Of a DNA stretch of 64,000 bases, positions 8,817-16,513 are shown piece by piece; the stretch's first letter is position 1, and each line of letters opens with the position of its first letter. Source of the DNA: Pseudomonas frederiksbergensis (lineage in GTDB: Bacteria > Pseudomonadota > Gammaproteobacteria > Pseudomonadales > Pseudomonadaceae); contig NZ_MOBR01000009.1 in NCBI RefSeq assembly GCF_003732705.1, positions 248,001 through 312,000 on the forward strand, read 5' to 3'. The notes beneath the pieces are model-generated. The model made no database searches. It saw only the letters and a program-made list of their open reading frames with translations, and was not told where the DNA came from. The position numbers and the translations under genes are program-made.

Positions 8817-8873
8817 GCGTGACCTCATAGGATTTATGTCGAACTGCAGCAGAGCCTCCTTGCTCTACGCGGG

Positions 8874-9620
8874 TTACTGCATGTTCATGCCTCCGTTGAC
8901 CGAGAAGTCGGCGCCGGTGCTGTAGGCCGACTCATCGGACGCCAGCCAGGCGACGATGGAGGCGATTTCCTCGGGTTGGCCGAGGCGACCGACCGGTGTG
9001 GCGGCGATCATGCCATCGAGGATGTCCGGGCGGATGGCCGCGGTCATGCTGGTCTGGATGTAGCCCGGCGACACGGTATTGACCGTCACGCCCTTGCCCG
9101 ATACTTCCCGCGCCAGGGCCATGGTGAAGCCGTGGATGCCGGCCTTGGCCGCGCTGTAGTTGGTCTGGCCGAACTGGCCGCGCTGACCGTTGATCGAGGA
9201 GATGTTGATGATCCGGCCCCAGCCTTTGCTCAACATGCCTTCAATCACCTGTTTGGTGGTGTTGAACATGCCGCTGAGGTTGGTGCCGATGACGGCGTTC
9301 CAGTCTTCGGGGGTGAGCTTGCGAAACGAGGCATCACGGGTGATGCCGGCGTTGTTGACCAGCACATCGACCGGGCCGTACGTCTCTTTGACCCACTCAA
9401 ACGCCGCGCGGGTCGACTCCCAATCGGTGATGTCACCGTAGACAAAATCGAACTCATATCCGGCGGCCGACTGGCTGGCGGCCCATTCTTCCTTGCGACT
9501 GGAATTGGCGCTGCAACCCACCACGACCTTGAAACCTTCCTTGTAAAGACGCTGGCTGATCGCCGTACCAATCCCACCCATACCGCCGGTTACCAATGCA
9601 ATACGACTAAGCGACTTCAT
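8874..9620 (-). CDS. phbB: Acetoacetyl-CoA reductase (NADPH, SDR family)
   Basis: This 248-residue short-chain dehydrogenase makes (R)-3-hydroxybutyryl-CoA for PhbC. It shows the cofactor motif VTGGMGGIG, NNAG, and the catalytic Ser in INISSINGQ with Tyr/Lys in NYSAAKAG. The C-terminal GADFSVNGGMNMQ is typical of PhaB/PhbB. ATG 9620 is preceded by GGGAAGAAG, and the upstream 13 codons (lysine-rich) are excluded on that basis. It is the first gene of phbBAC, divergent from phbR. Confidence 0.94.
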   Translation of the reverse strand: MKSLSRIALVTGGMGGIGTAISQRLYKEGFKVVVGCSANSSRKEEWAASQSAAGYEFDFVYGDITDWESTRAAFEWVKETYGPVDVLVNNAGITRDASFRKLTPEDWNAVIGTNLSGMFNTTKQVIEGMLSKGWGRIINISSINGQRGQFGQTNYSAAKAGIHGFTMALAREVSGKGVTVNTVSPGYIQTSMTAAIRPDILDGMIAATPVGRLGQPEEIASIVAWLASDESAYSTGADFSVNGGMNMQ

Positions 9621-9642
9621 AGACTTCTTCCCTTTTTTCTTT

Positions 9643-9651
9643 TGCGCTGCA
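9643..9651. promoter_or_regulatory. Candidate PhaR site upstream of phbB
   Basis: TGCGCTGCA fits the TGC-N3-GCA core of sites described for PhaR repressors in PHB-forming bacteria. It lies 23-31 bases upstream of the phbB start, where binding would block transcription. The same motif occurs twice before phaP and once inside the start of the DUF3141 gene. It is short, so chance is possible. Confidence 0.4.
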
Positions 9652-9705
9652 AGATGCAAGGATTGTTCGGCATCTGCGGGGGCGGCGGGAAGTGTTGTGA
9701 GGTGA

Positions 9706-9837
9706 CTGTCTGGTGTCCAACGGTGACAGACATGGCTAAAAGCGAGGAGTACCTATACTGGGATCAACACTCGAAACCGAGCGGCCCGTTATTCTTTGAT
9801 TCAACGCAGATCCGTATGGCCCGAACAGGATGTTCGG
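9706..9837. promoter_or_regulatory. phbB-phbR divergent control region with two inverted repeats
   Basis: Two inverted repeats lie between phbB and phbR. TGTCTG (9707-9712) pairs with CAGACA (9727-9732), with an overlapping CTGTC/GACAG pair. CCGAACA-GGA-TGTTCGG (9821-9837) is a 7-bp-arm palindrome ending 23 bases before the phbR start. They are candidate binding sites for PhbR activation and autoregulation. No binding evidence can be read from sequence alone. Confidence 0.4.
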
Positions 9838-9860
9838 TTCCACAGGTCATTGAGGACGCC

Positions 9861-10898
9861 ATGTACAGAATGAGTTCAGGCTATGCCAGCGTGCTGGTGA
9901 ATACGCTTTCGGCTCAAGGACTGGATGTCGCCAGTCTGTGCCGGGAGGCCGGACTGGACATCAATCTCGCAAACCTGCCAGGCGCGTTTTGCGAGCGAAG
10001 GACGATTTATCGATTGTGGACACTGGCGGCCCAGGCCAGCGGTGATCCGGACATCGGCTTGAAAGCTTATGGCAACTTCCACCCCGGCAGTTTTCAGATT
10101 GTCGGCTACACCATGATGTCCAGCCTGAACCTGAAAAAGGCGATTGAACGGCTGGTGCGGTTCAGCCCGTTGATTGGTACCGGATTCAGCCTGTTTTTCA
10201 CTGCCGAGCAGCAAAACTATCGATTGGCGGCGCTTGATCATCAACAGGCCGGCTCGGTCAAACCCAGGCAATACGTCGATGCCGCACTGGCGTCCCTGAT
10301 GGGATTTTGCCGTTGGTTGGCGGGGGGCAACTCGCCCAAGCCGTTGCAGGTGGAGTTCAGTTATCCGGAACCCGCCGACACCTCGGAGCACCGGCGTTTG
10401 TTTGGCTGCAACCTGCTGTTTGACGCCCCCTACGACAGTATTCTGTTCGACGGCCAGGAAGTCTTGCGCCCGTTGAGCATGGCCAATGAAGCGCTGGCGG
10501 TGCTGCATGACAGTTTTGCCGAGGCGCAACTTGACCTGCTGTTTGGCTTCTCGATTGTCTGCAGGATTCGCGCGTTGATCAGCGAGCGCTTGAGCCAGGG
10601 GCAGGGGCAGTACGACATGGAGTCGATCGCCGCAGCGCTGAACATCAGCAAACGCACGTTGCAACGGTCGCTGGAAAAAGAAGGGGTGCAATTCAAGGAT
10701 GTGCAGAACGCCGTGCGCCGGCAATTGGCTGACTTTTACCTGCGCCATTCTCATTTCAACATGAAGCATGTGGCGTATCTCCTTGGTTTTCATGACCACA
10801 GCAGTTTCAACAAGGCGTGCAGCCGCTGGTTTGGCATGACGCCGGGGCAGTATCGGGCGGATGAGTCCTTTGAAGTCGAAGAAGCCGCTCCGGTCTGA
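9861..10898 (+). CDS. phbR: AraC-family activator of the PHB operon (PhbR-like)
   Basis: The 345-residue protein has an N-terminal AraC-type arabinose-binding-like (OruR/Arabinose_bd) domain (SAQGLDVASLCREAGLD..., GFSLFF). It ends in a C-terminal AraC helix-turn-helix pair: MESIAAALNISKRTLQRSLEKEG and VAYLLGFHDHSSFNKACSRWFG. ATG 9861 has GAGG 6 bases upstream. A longer in-frame frame runs back over phbB antisense and is not credible. An AraC-type gene divergent from phbBAC is the arrangement described for PhbR of Pseudomonas sp. 61-3. By analogy it activates PHB synthesis. Confidence 0.88.
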   Translation: MYRMSSGYASVLVNTLSAQGLDVASLCREAGLDINLANLPGAFCERRTIYRLWTLAAQASGDPDIGLKAYGNFHPGSFQIVGYTMMSSLNLKKAIERLVRFSPLIGTGFSLFFTAEQQNYRLAALDHQQAGSVKPRQYVDAALASLMGFCRWLAGGNSPKPLQVEFSYPEPADTSEHRRLFGCNLLFDAPYDSILFDGQEVLRPLSMANEALAVLHDSFAEAQLDLLFGFSIVCRIRALISERLSQGQGQYDMESIAAALNISKRTLQRSLEKEGVQFKDVQNAVRRQLADFYLRHSHFNMKHVAYLLGFHDHSSFNKACSRWFGMTPGQYRADESFEVEEAAPV

Positions 10899-10902
10899 GA
10901 AC

Positions 10903-11133
10903 CACCCCTCTCCCTAACCCTCTCCCCAAAGGGGCGAGGGGACTGACCGAGTTGTTCTTCGATCTACATCGACCTGATAAACCGAGTTGAACTCAGGTTT
11001 TGACGGGGTTGGCCGCGTCTCACCTTTCGACCTACATCGACCTGAAATACTGAGTCGAACTCAGGTTTCGAAAACCATGGAGATCGGCTCCCTTTCCCCC
11101 TCTCCCCATTGGGGAGAGGGCTGGGGTGAGGGG
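10903..11133. repeat. Composite inverted-repeat element between phbR and DUF3141 gene
   Basis: The outer C-rich segment near 10904-10927 is an imperfect inverted copy of the G-rich segment near 11105-11133. Each carries a small hairpin (CTCCCCAAAGGGG and CTCCCCATTGGGGAG). Between them sit two 41-base near-identical direct repeats, 10960-11000 and 11028-11068 (about 36 of 41 bases match). Each can fold through ACCTGA...TCAGGT with inner GAGTT/AACTC. No coding sequence is visible. The structure resembles a REP cluster or small non-autonomous element, and it may also end the convergent transcripts. Confidence 0.65.
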
Positions 11134-11160
11134 TGGATCTGGAGAGCAACACAATTTGAT

Positions 11161-13524
11161 CTATTTACCCGTTGGTTTCCTGCCACCTTTACGGGGTTTG
11201 GCAGGCAGGCGGGTCGGCGTTTCAATCTTGGCAACCGTCACAGGTTGCTCAACGACATCTACTTCACCGGGCGGCTGAGTCAGGTCGAACCCCGGCAGCG
11301 GCACCTCAAGCAGCGTATGCAGCTCACACCAGAACCCGTGCCCAGCCGCGGTTTCGTTCAACAACTCCGGCAGCAGATTGGCGACGGCCGCCAAGACCTG
11401 CTGGCGTTCTTCGGTTTCAGGCAACAACAACGGCAGGCTTAGCAGGCTTTCCTGCGGGTGGGTGAGCACCAGCATTTTCTGAGTTTGCAGGGTTTCGCGA
11501 AGGTCCAGGGGGGCGGCGCTGTGGTCTTGCAGCAACACCTGTAATTGTTGCAACAGTTTTGCCAGATTGGCCTTGCCCGGCGCATCGCTGTCGCGGCCCA
11601 GCAGGAACAGGATGCGCACCAAAGCTTCCATCAGGCCGCCCAAGGGCAGGGCGGTTTGCAAGCGTTCGAGCAGCACCTTGTCGTGGTTTTCGGCATGCGC
11701 TTGCAGATCACGTTCCGACGGGTTGCCGACGAGGCTGTTGAGCGCGCCATACACGCCGTAGAAACACAGTTCCTGGGTGGCATCGCGCAGATCGCGGTAA
11801 CCGTTCAGCGCGTCCTGAATCTGATTGGAAAACAACGCCTGCCAAGCCAGCAGCGGGTTGTCGACGGCGGCGGGGCGACGATCATTGCGCGCCTGGTCGG
11901 CGCTGCCAGCCAGCCACCACAACGCCGGATTCATACTGCTCCAGAGCAGTTGCTGTTGATGGAAAGGGTGAGCCTTGCGCATCAGCGCGGCGGTGGGTTC
12001 GTTGATCAATGGCCGCAGCCACGGGCGAATGAAGCTGTCGTACAGGCCGTTATTGAAGTCCGAGGCGCGCTCGACCAGGGCAAATTCACGATCATCGTCA
12101 CGGGGCGGCTGCACATCGCCATGGATATCAGCGATGCGCCGCGGCTCGAAACGCACGGCGTATTGGGTGTCGGGAAGGTCGTCGATCAGCATTTCATAGA
12201 GCCCGGCGGGCAGGGCGTTGATGGTTTCGACCGCGCCCAGCAGCTCCCGGTGTTCACGCCGGGCCACTTCGCCGGAGACGAAAATCCCCAAGTGACCGAT
12301 GCTGGCGTGACGCAGATAAACAATGGTCCGCCCGGCGTTTTGCAGGGCAAGATCACTTGGGTACACATCGGCGATCCAGTCCAGCGCCTGTTGCGGCGAG
12401 GTGATGTTGTCGCCATAGGAACAAAACACCACCACCGGCACTTCAATGCGTTTGAGGTCGAGCCCGCTGCTCTTGCGCCCGAGTCCGCCGGACAACTGAT
12501 TGCCGATAAACAGGTCATCGACAATCATCTCGATTTCTTCGCTGTTGAGCAGTGTCGGGCTGCCCCACCAGCGCTCGAAATCGAGGAAGCGCGCGGCTTC
12601 TGTATCGACCTCACTGAACAGGTGGTAGTACTTGCCCCAATAGGTGTTGGCCGGGTCGAGGTTCTCGAAATTGCTCACCAGCCAGGTGCCGTCGAACCGA
12701 TCGTTGCCCAAGTCACTGCCCAACCGCGCCATCCAGCCGCCACCGAGCAAACCGCCGGTGTAGCGCATCGGATTGCGCCCGTTGACCCCGGCCCAGTACG
12801 ACAGCGGTGCGCCATTGACGATGATCAGCCCCGGCAACTCTGGCCGCGTGGCCGCCAGCCCCATCAATGCCCAACCCGCCTGACAGTTGCCGATCACCAC
12901 CGGTTTGGCGCTGGCGGGATGCCGGGCGCTGACCGTTTCGATAAATCGCGCCTGTGCCTCGACGATATCCGCCAGGGTCTGCCCAGCGGCAGGCGAGTGA
13001 CTGAAGGCGATGAAATACGTGGGATGGCCGGCGCGCAGGCTTTCACCGATGAGTGAATCCTGCTTGAAACCGCCGATGCCCGAACCGTGGCCACCGCGTG
13101 GGTCGATGATGATGACTGGCGGTTGAGCGTCGATGGCTGGCTCGGGGCTGAGGATGCGCAACAGTGAGTAGTTGACCGGGCGTGGCAGGTCGGCACCGTT
13201 GACCAGGGTTTCATGCTCGAACTTGAGCAGCAGCGGAAAGCCTGCGCGTTCGTGAGCCAGGGTGTTGTCGCCGCGCTGGCGCAAGGTGTCCCAGAACAGC
13301 AGGCCGCGTTGGCCGAAATCGGTGAAGTATTCCTGCCAGTCCGCCGCCGTGGGGTGTTTGAGCAGGCCTTGGCTGAGCGGCGCGAAGGTTTTGACCTGGC
13401 GCTGCTGCACGGCGTCGAGCACGTTGCGAGCATTCAGGCGTTGCAGGTGATTCAGGTGTTCAAACAAACCGGCCGCTGAGGAAAGCCCTTCTTCTTGCGC
13501 TGCAATATTTTCTTCCTGGCCCAT
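11161..13524 (-). CDS. DUF3141 protein, PhaC-like alpha/beta hydrolase
   Basis: The 787-residue protein has a PhaC-like hydrolase core in its first half. PVIIIDPRGGHGSGIGGFKQ is followed by the nucleophile elbow VVIGNCQAGWAL with Cys214 in place of Ser. Later come FCSYGDNITSP (candidate Asp) and LRHASIGHLGIFVSG (candidate His). The ~350-residue C-terminal half is helical and unlike known synthases. The end is basic and proline-rich. It starts at ATG 13524 after CAGGAG. Its position beside phasin, phaR and phbBAC suggests a role in PHB formation, turnover or acyl transfer. The activity is unproven. Confidence 0.85.
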   Translation of the reverse strand: MGQEENIAAQEEGLSSAAGLFEHLNHLQRLNARNVLDAVQQRQVKTFAPLSQGLLKHPTAADWQEYFTDFGQRGLLFWDTLRQRGDNTLAHERAGFPLLLKFEHETLVNGADLPRPVNYSLLRILSPEPAIDAQPPVIIIDPRGGHGSGIGGFKQDSLIGESLRAGHPTYFIAFSHSPAAGQTLADIVEAQARFIETVSARHPASAKPVVIGNCQAGWALMGLAATRPELPGLIIVNGAPLSYWAGVNGRNPMRYTGGLLGGGWMARLGSDLGNDRFDGTWLVSNFENLDPANTYWGKYYHLFSEVDTEAARFLDFERWWGSPTLLNSEEIEMIVDDLFIGNQLSGGLGRKSSGLDLKRIEVPVVVFCSYGDNITSPQQALDWIADVYPSDLALQNAGRTIVYLRHASIGHLGIFVSGEVARREHRELLGAVETINALPAGLYEMLIDDLPDTQYAVRFEPRRIADIHGDVQPPRDDDREFALVERASDFNNGLYDSFIRPWLRPLINEPTAALMRKAHPFHQQQLLWSSMNPALWWLAGSADQARNDRRPAAVDNPLLAWQALFSNQIQDALNGYRDLRDATQELCFYGVYGALNSLVGNPSERDLQAHAENHDKVLLERLQTALPLGGLMEALVRILFLLGRDSDAPGKANLAKLLQQLQVLLQDHSAAPLDLRETLQTQKMLVLTHPQESLLSLPLLLPETEERQQVLAAVANLLPELLNETAAGHGFWCELHTLLEVPLPGFDLTQPPGEVDVVEQPVTVAKIETPTRLPAKPRKGGRKPTGK

Positions 13525-13638
13525 GGTGAACTCCTGACACTGTGCGGGGAGTCGTCAGTCAGACTAGCAATGGCTAGGCCGATCATCGGATTTTCACAAG
13601 TCTATAGCGAATAACCACAGAAGGAACACCGTTTATTT

Positions 13639-13683
13639 TGCACTGCACAAAATATCCGTTGCCAAACAGTTTTGTGCACTGCA
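13639..13683. promoter_or_regulatory. Paired candidate PhaR operators upstream of phaP
   Basis: Two identical TGCACTGCA sites (13639-13647 and 13675-13683) lie within a partly mirrored context (TTTTGCACTGCACAAAATAT versus TTTTGTGCACTGCAATAT). They match the TGC-N3-GCA core known for PhaR. They sit 85-129 bases before the phaP start, within the DUF3141-phaP divergent region. Repression of phasin by PhaR until granules titrate it is established in other bacteria. Its operation here is inferred. Confidence 0.6.
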
Positions 13684-13767
13684 ATATCAAGGCTAACGCG
13701 ACGACTGCCCAAATCGCTGTCGCGTCCTCAGGCCTGAATGGGCCTTCCAGTACCAGGAGATTTCAGC

Positions 13768-14337
13768 ATGTCTTTTTTCAACTCGGAAAAACTGCAAGCC
13801 ACCCAGAAAGCCAACCTCGATCTTTTGCAGCAAATCAGCGGCAAAGTCTTCGCCAGCGTTGAACAGCTGAGCCAGTTGCAGTTCAAGGCGCTGCGTGACT
13901 CCACCGAAGAGCACTTCGAAGGCGTGCGCAAGCTGCTGGCGGTACGTGACCCACAAGGTTTTGCGGATTTGCAGGCGTCGTTCACCCAACCGAGCGCGCA
14001 AACCGAACGCCTGGCTGAATTCAATCGTCAGGTGCAGGCGCTGATCGTTGGCACGCAGTCGGACATCGCCAAATTGACCGAGGGTCAAGTCCAGGCGGGC
14101 ACCCAGCAGGTGAATGAGTTCGTTGAGTCGATCAGCAAGAATGCCCCGGCTGGCTCTGAGCCAGTGGTCGCAGCATTCAAGTCGGGCCTGGCGAATGCCG
14201 GCACCGTGTTCGAAAGCGCACAGAAAGCGGTAAAGCAGGCGTCTGATGTGGCCCAGAGCGGTTTTGACGCTGCCACGGCTGCCGCCGGTAAAGCCGCTCC
14301 AGAAGCGGGCGCCAAGGCTACCAACGGCAACAAATAA
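13768..14337 (+). CDS. phaP: Phasin (PHB granule-coat protein)
   Basis: The 189-residue protein is mostly amphipathic helix without a signal peptide. It carries the Phasin_2-type pattern (KLQATQKANLDLLQQI, SVEQLSQLQFKALRDSTEEH, LAEFNRQVQALIVGTQSDI), then an Ala-rich Pro/Lys tail (AATAAAGKAAPEAGAKA). Phasins coat PHB granules and set their number and size. ATG 13768 follows AGGAGA. Two likely PhaR operators lie upstream and a strong intrinsic terminator lies downstream, so it is probably a monocistronic, high-level gene. Confidence 0.93.
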   Translation: MSFFNSEKLQATQKANLDLLQQISGKVFASVEQLSQLQFKALRDSTEEHFEGVRKLLAVRDPQGFADLQASFTQPSAQTERLAEFNRQVQALIVGTQSDIAKLTEGQVQAGTQQVNEFVESISKNAPAGSEPVVAAFKSGLANAGTVFESAQKAVKQASDVAQSGFDAATAAAGKAAPEAGAKATNGNK

Positions 14338-14362
14338 GTCAGATCAGGCCAGCAGCACCGAT

Positions 14363-14396
14363 GGCGATGGGGTTATTCCCCATCGCCATTTTTTTT
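14363..14396 (+). terminator. Intrinsic terminator of phaP, overlapping the phaR 3' end
   Basis: GGCGATGGGG (14363-14372) pairs with CCCCATCGCC (14378-14387) around a short TTATT loop, followed by A and eight T residues (14389-14396). This is a classical rho-independent terminator for phaP on the plus strand. The phaR stop codon lies in the loop, and the last phaR codons (KKNGDGE) are encoded by the right stem and the T-run. Confidence 0.9.
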
Positions 14397-14894
14397 CGGC
14401 CCTTTATCGGTGCCCGGCTTGGCGCCGAACAGCCCGAACATGTTCTGGGTATTGAGGTACAGGGCCTTGGACTGGTCGACGTATTGGCGCATCAAGTCCT
14501 GCATCACCGGCGCCTGCTGGTGCATGAACGTGCTCCAGGCCTCGGACGACTGAGCGCCGGTCTGGGACTGGATGTCGATCACGGTCTGGATGCTTTTGTC
14601 CAGGTAGCTGCCGAGCACGCCTTGGTACGGGCCGTAGAACTGGATGATGCCCATCAGCATTTCACTGCTGAAGATCGGCTCACCACCGCTTTCGGCTTCC
14701 AGAATGACTTGCAGCAAAATACTGCGGGTCAAGTCTTCGCCACTTTTGGCATCGACCACCTGGAACGGGACCTTATCGACCACCAATTGACGAATGTCGG
14801 CCAGGGTCAAGTGGCTGCTGGTGTGGGTGTCATACAGGCGGCGATTGGGGTACTTCTTGATCAGGCGGGGGGTGTTGGGGTTGTTATCGGTCAT
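14373..14894 (-). CDS. phaR: Polyhydroxyalkanoate synthesis regulator PhaR
   Basis: The 173-residue protein begins near the PhaR signature RLIKKYPNRRLYDTHTSSHLTL (DNA-binding domain). It continues with the PHB-accumulation regulatory domain (FQVVDAKSGEDLTRSILLQVILEAE, SSEMLMGIIQFYG). PhaR represses phasin and is released by binding nascent PHB granules. ATG 14894 gives the usual short leader before RLIKKYPN, and ATG 14930 is an alternative with an AGG upstream. It is convergent with phaP and shares the terminator hairpin sequence. Confidence 0.94.
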   Translation of the reverse strand: MTDNNPNTPRLIKKYPNRRLYDTHTSSHLTLADIRQLVVDKVPFQVVDAKSGEDLTRSILLQVILEAESGGEPIFSSEMLMGIIQFYGPYQGVLGSYLDKSIQTVIDIQSQTGAQSSEAWSTFMHQQAPVMQDLMRQYVDQSKALYLNTQNMFGLFGAKPGTDKGPKKNGDGE

Positions 14895-14982
14895 GCGGGG
14901 CGTCTCGCGGCGAGCCTGATTTGCAGGCATCTTAACCTACTATCGCCGGTGTCGCAGACCGCCGACGTCGCCAGACAACGCT

Positions 14983-15089
14983 GATCGTTCCCACGCTCCG
15001 CGTGGGAATGCATCCATGGACGCTCTGCGTCCGCTCTTGGGACGCGGAGCATCCCGGGCGGCATTCCCACGCGGAGCGTGGGAACGATC
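14983..15089. repeat. Long inverted repeat (REP-type pair)
   Basis: A perfect 29-base inverted repeat has arms 14983-15011 (GATCGTTCCCACGCTCCGCG...) and 15061-15089. The arms enclose about 49 bases that themselves hold smaller repeats of GGACGC...GCGTCC. This is a second REP family, different from that at 2865-3666. It lies between phaR and the second OprD gene and holds no gene. Confidence 0.85.
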
Positions 15090-15112
15090 AGCATGGGAAC
15101 GATCATTACGGG

Positions 15113-16381
15113 TTACCAGATCGGCAGGGTGTAGCTGACGATCAACCGGTTCTCGTCCAGATCACTGCCGAAGTTAGTCGAGCGTACGGTCGCATTGCGC
15201 CATTTGACCCCAACGTTCTTCAACGGGCCACTCTGCACGACATAACCGATATCGGTATCGCGCTCCCATTCCTTCCCCTCCGGGCGATTGCCCCCCAGAT
15301 CGATGTTGTCGCCCGTCAGGTAGCGGGTCATGAAGGTCAACCCCGGCACGCCCATGGCCGCGAAGTTGTAGTCGTAACGGGCTTGCCAGGACTTTTCATC
15401 CTTGCTGGCGAAGTCGCCAATCTGCACAAAGTTCACCAGGAACGCATCAGTGCCATTGATGTAGGCAAACCCGGTGTCGCCGCTCATGCTCTGATAACCC
15501 AGCCCCAATGCATGGCCGCCGAGGGTGTAGGTGAACATCGCCCCCAACGCCTTGTTATCGACGTTGCTACCGCCGTCATCAGTGGAGCGGGCAAAACGCA
15601 AATCGCTCTTGAACGACTGGCCCGCCGTCACCGGCAACACGTAGGTCAGGTTGACCATATGCTGGCTGTACAAGTTGTCGAGATGGCCATAGCTGTAGCC
15701 CGTGGCGAGGTTGCCGGTCCATTTGTAGCTGAGGCTGGCGAAGTCGAAGCTGTCGCTGGTGGCGTGCGGCGTGATGATGCCTTTGGCGCCGGTCTTGGTG
15801 ATGCTCATGTCTTCGTAATCGGAGGAATCGCGCTGGTTGACCTGTTTCAGGCGCCCGCCGTCTACGGTCAGGCCTTCGACTTCCAGCGAGGTCAACTGAC
15901 CGCCCTCGAATGTCTGCGGCAACAGCCGCGAATCGTTGGCCAGCACCGTCGGTAACTTGGGCAGCAAAGTGCCGAGTTTCAACACCGTTTTAGAAGCGCG
16001 CACCTTGGCGGTCACACCCAGTTCACCGTATTCATCCTGGGCACCTTTGCTGGTGGTGCGATGGCGTTGCAACAGGCCGGAACCGGCGCGATCCGGGCTG
16101 GAATCGAGTTTGACTCCGACCAGGCCAATGGCATCAACGCCAAAGCCAATCAACCCGTCCGTGAAGCCCGATTCATAGCGCAGCAGAAAACCCTGCGCCC
16201 ATTCCTCCTGCTTGGATTGCGCAGCATTGTCCTGGCGAAAATCGCGGTTGAAGTAGAAGTTGCGCAGCTCCAGGCTGGCCTTGCTGTCTTTGATAAAGTC
16301 CGCTGAGGCGGGGGCCGAGAGGCTGATAATGCCGCCGGCCAATAACAGTCGGGTAGCGAGAGTGCGGGTGTGACGGTCCAT
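15113..16381 (-). CDS. OprD-family outer membrane porin (second)
   Basis: The 422-residue protein has a signal peptide (TRLLLAGGIISLSAPASA, cut before DFIKDSK) and the OprD start SLELRNFYFNRDFRQ, WAQGFLLRYESGFTDG and GFGVDAIGLVGVKLD. The final strand is DENRLIVSYTLPIW, ending in Trp as for barrel insertion. The start ATG 16381 follows a weak GGGG. It is distinct from the porin at 3682-4995 (different loops), so substrates probably differ. It stands alone between repeat DNA and the carboxylate operon. Confidence 0.9.
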   Translation of the reverse strand: MDRHTRTLATRLLLAGGIISLSAPASADFIKDSKASLELRNFYFNRDFRQDNAAQSKQEEWAQGFLLRYESGFTDGLIGFGVDAIGLVGVKLDSSPDRAGSGLLQRHRTTSKGAQDEYGELGVTAKVRASKTVLKLGTLLPKLPTVLANDSRLLPQTFEGGQLTSLEVEGLTVDGGRLKQVNQRDSSDYEDMSITKTGAKGIITPHATSDSFDFASLSYKWTGNLATGYSYGHLDNLYSQHMVNLTYVLPVTAGQSFKSDLRFARSTDDGGSNVDNKALGAMFTYTLGGHALGLGYQSMSGDTGFAYINGTDAFLVNFVQIGDFASKDEKSWQARYDYNFAAMGVPGLTFMTRYLTGDNIDLGGNRPEGKEWERDTDIGYVVQSGPLKNVGVKWRNATVRSTNFGSDLDENRLIVSYTLPIW

Positions 16382-16428
16382 GGTGAAGCCCCTGTGTTTT
16401 TATTTTTTTTGGAAAAGCGTTTCACACA

Positions 16429-16449
16429 CCCTCGCCAGACAGGCGAGGG
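16429..16449. terminator. Hairpin between acyl-CoA dehydrogenase and OprD genes
   Basis: CCCTCGCC (16429-16436) pairs with GGCGAGGG (16442-16449) around a 5-base loop. It lies 65 bases beyond the dehydrogenase stop, before the next same-strand gene. There is no clear T-run on the minus strand. Confidence 0.45.
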
Positions 16450-16513
16450 CTTGTTCAGTAAAAAACGCGAACGCCCAAAGAGAGGAGCGGAGGCGCCGCG
16501 TGCGGTTCAATCG

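Noticed and set aside
8976..9860. Long N-terminal extension of the AraC regulator
   Set aside because: The extension lies antisense over phbB. ATG 9861 has a good ribosome site and gives the normal AraC length.
11545..13056. 503-residue open frame antisense to the DUF3141 gene
   Set aside because: It is a low-information mirror frame. The opposite strand encodes a full alpha/beta hydrolase with ordered catalytic motifs and a good start.
1054..16381. selC-integrated mobile island
   Set aside because: No integrase, no duplicated tRNA-Sec 3' end and no attachment repeat were seen. It is kept only as a question about the origin of the PHB block.
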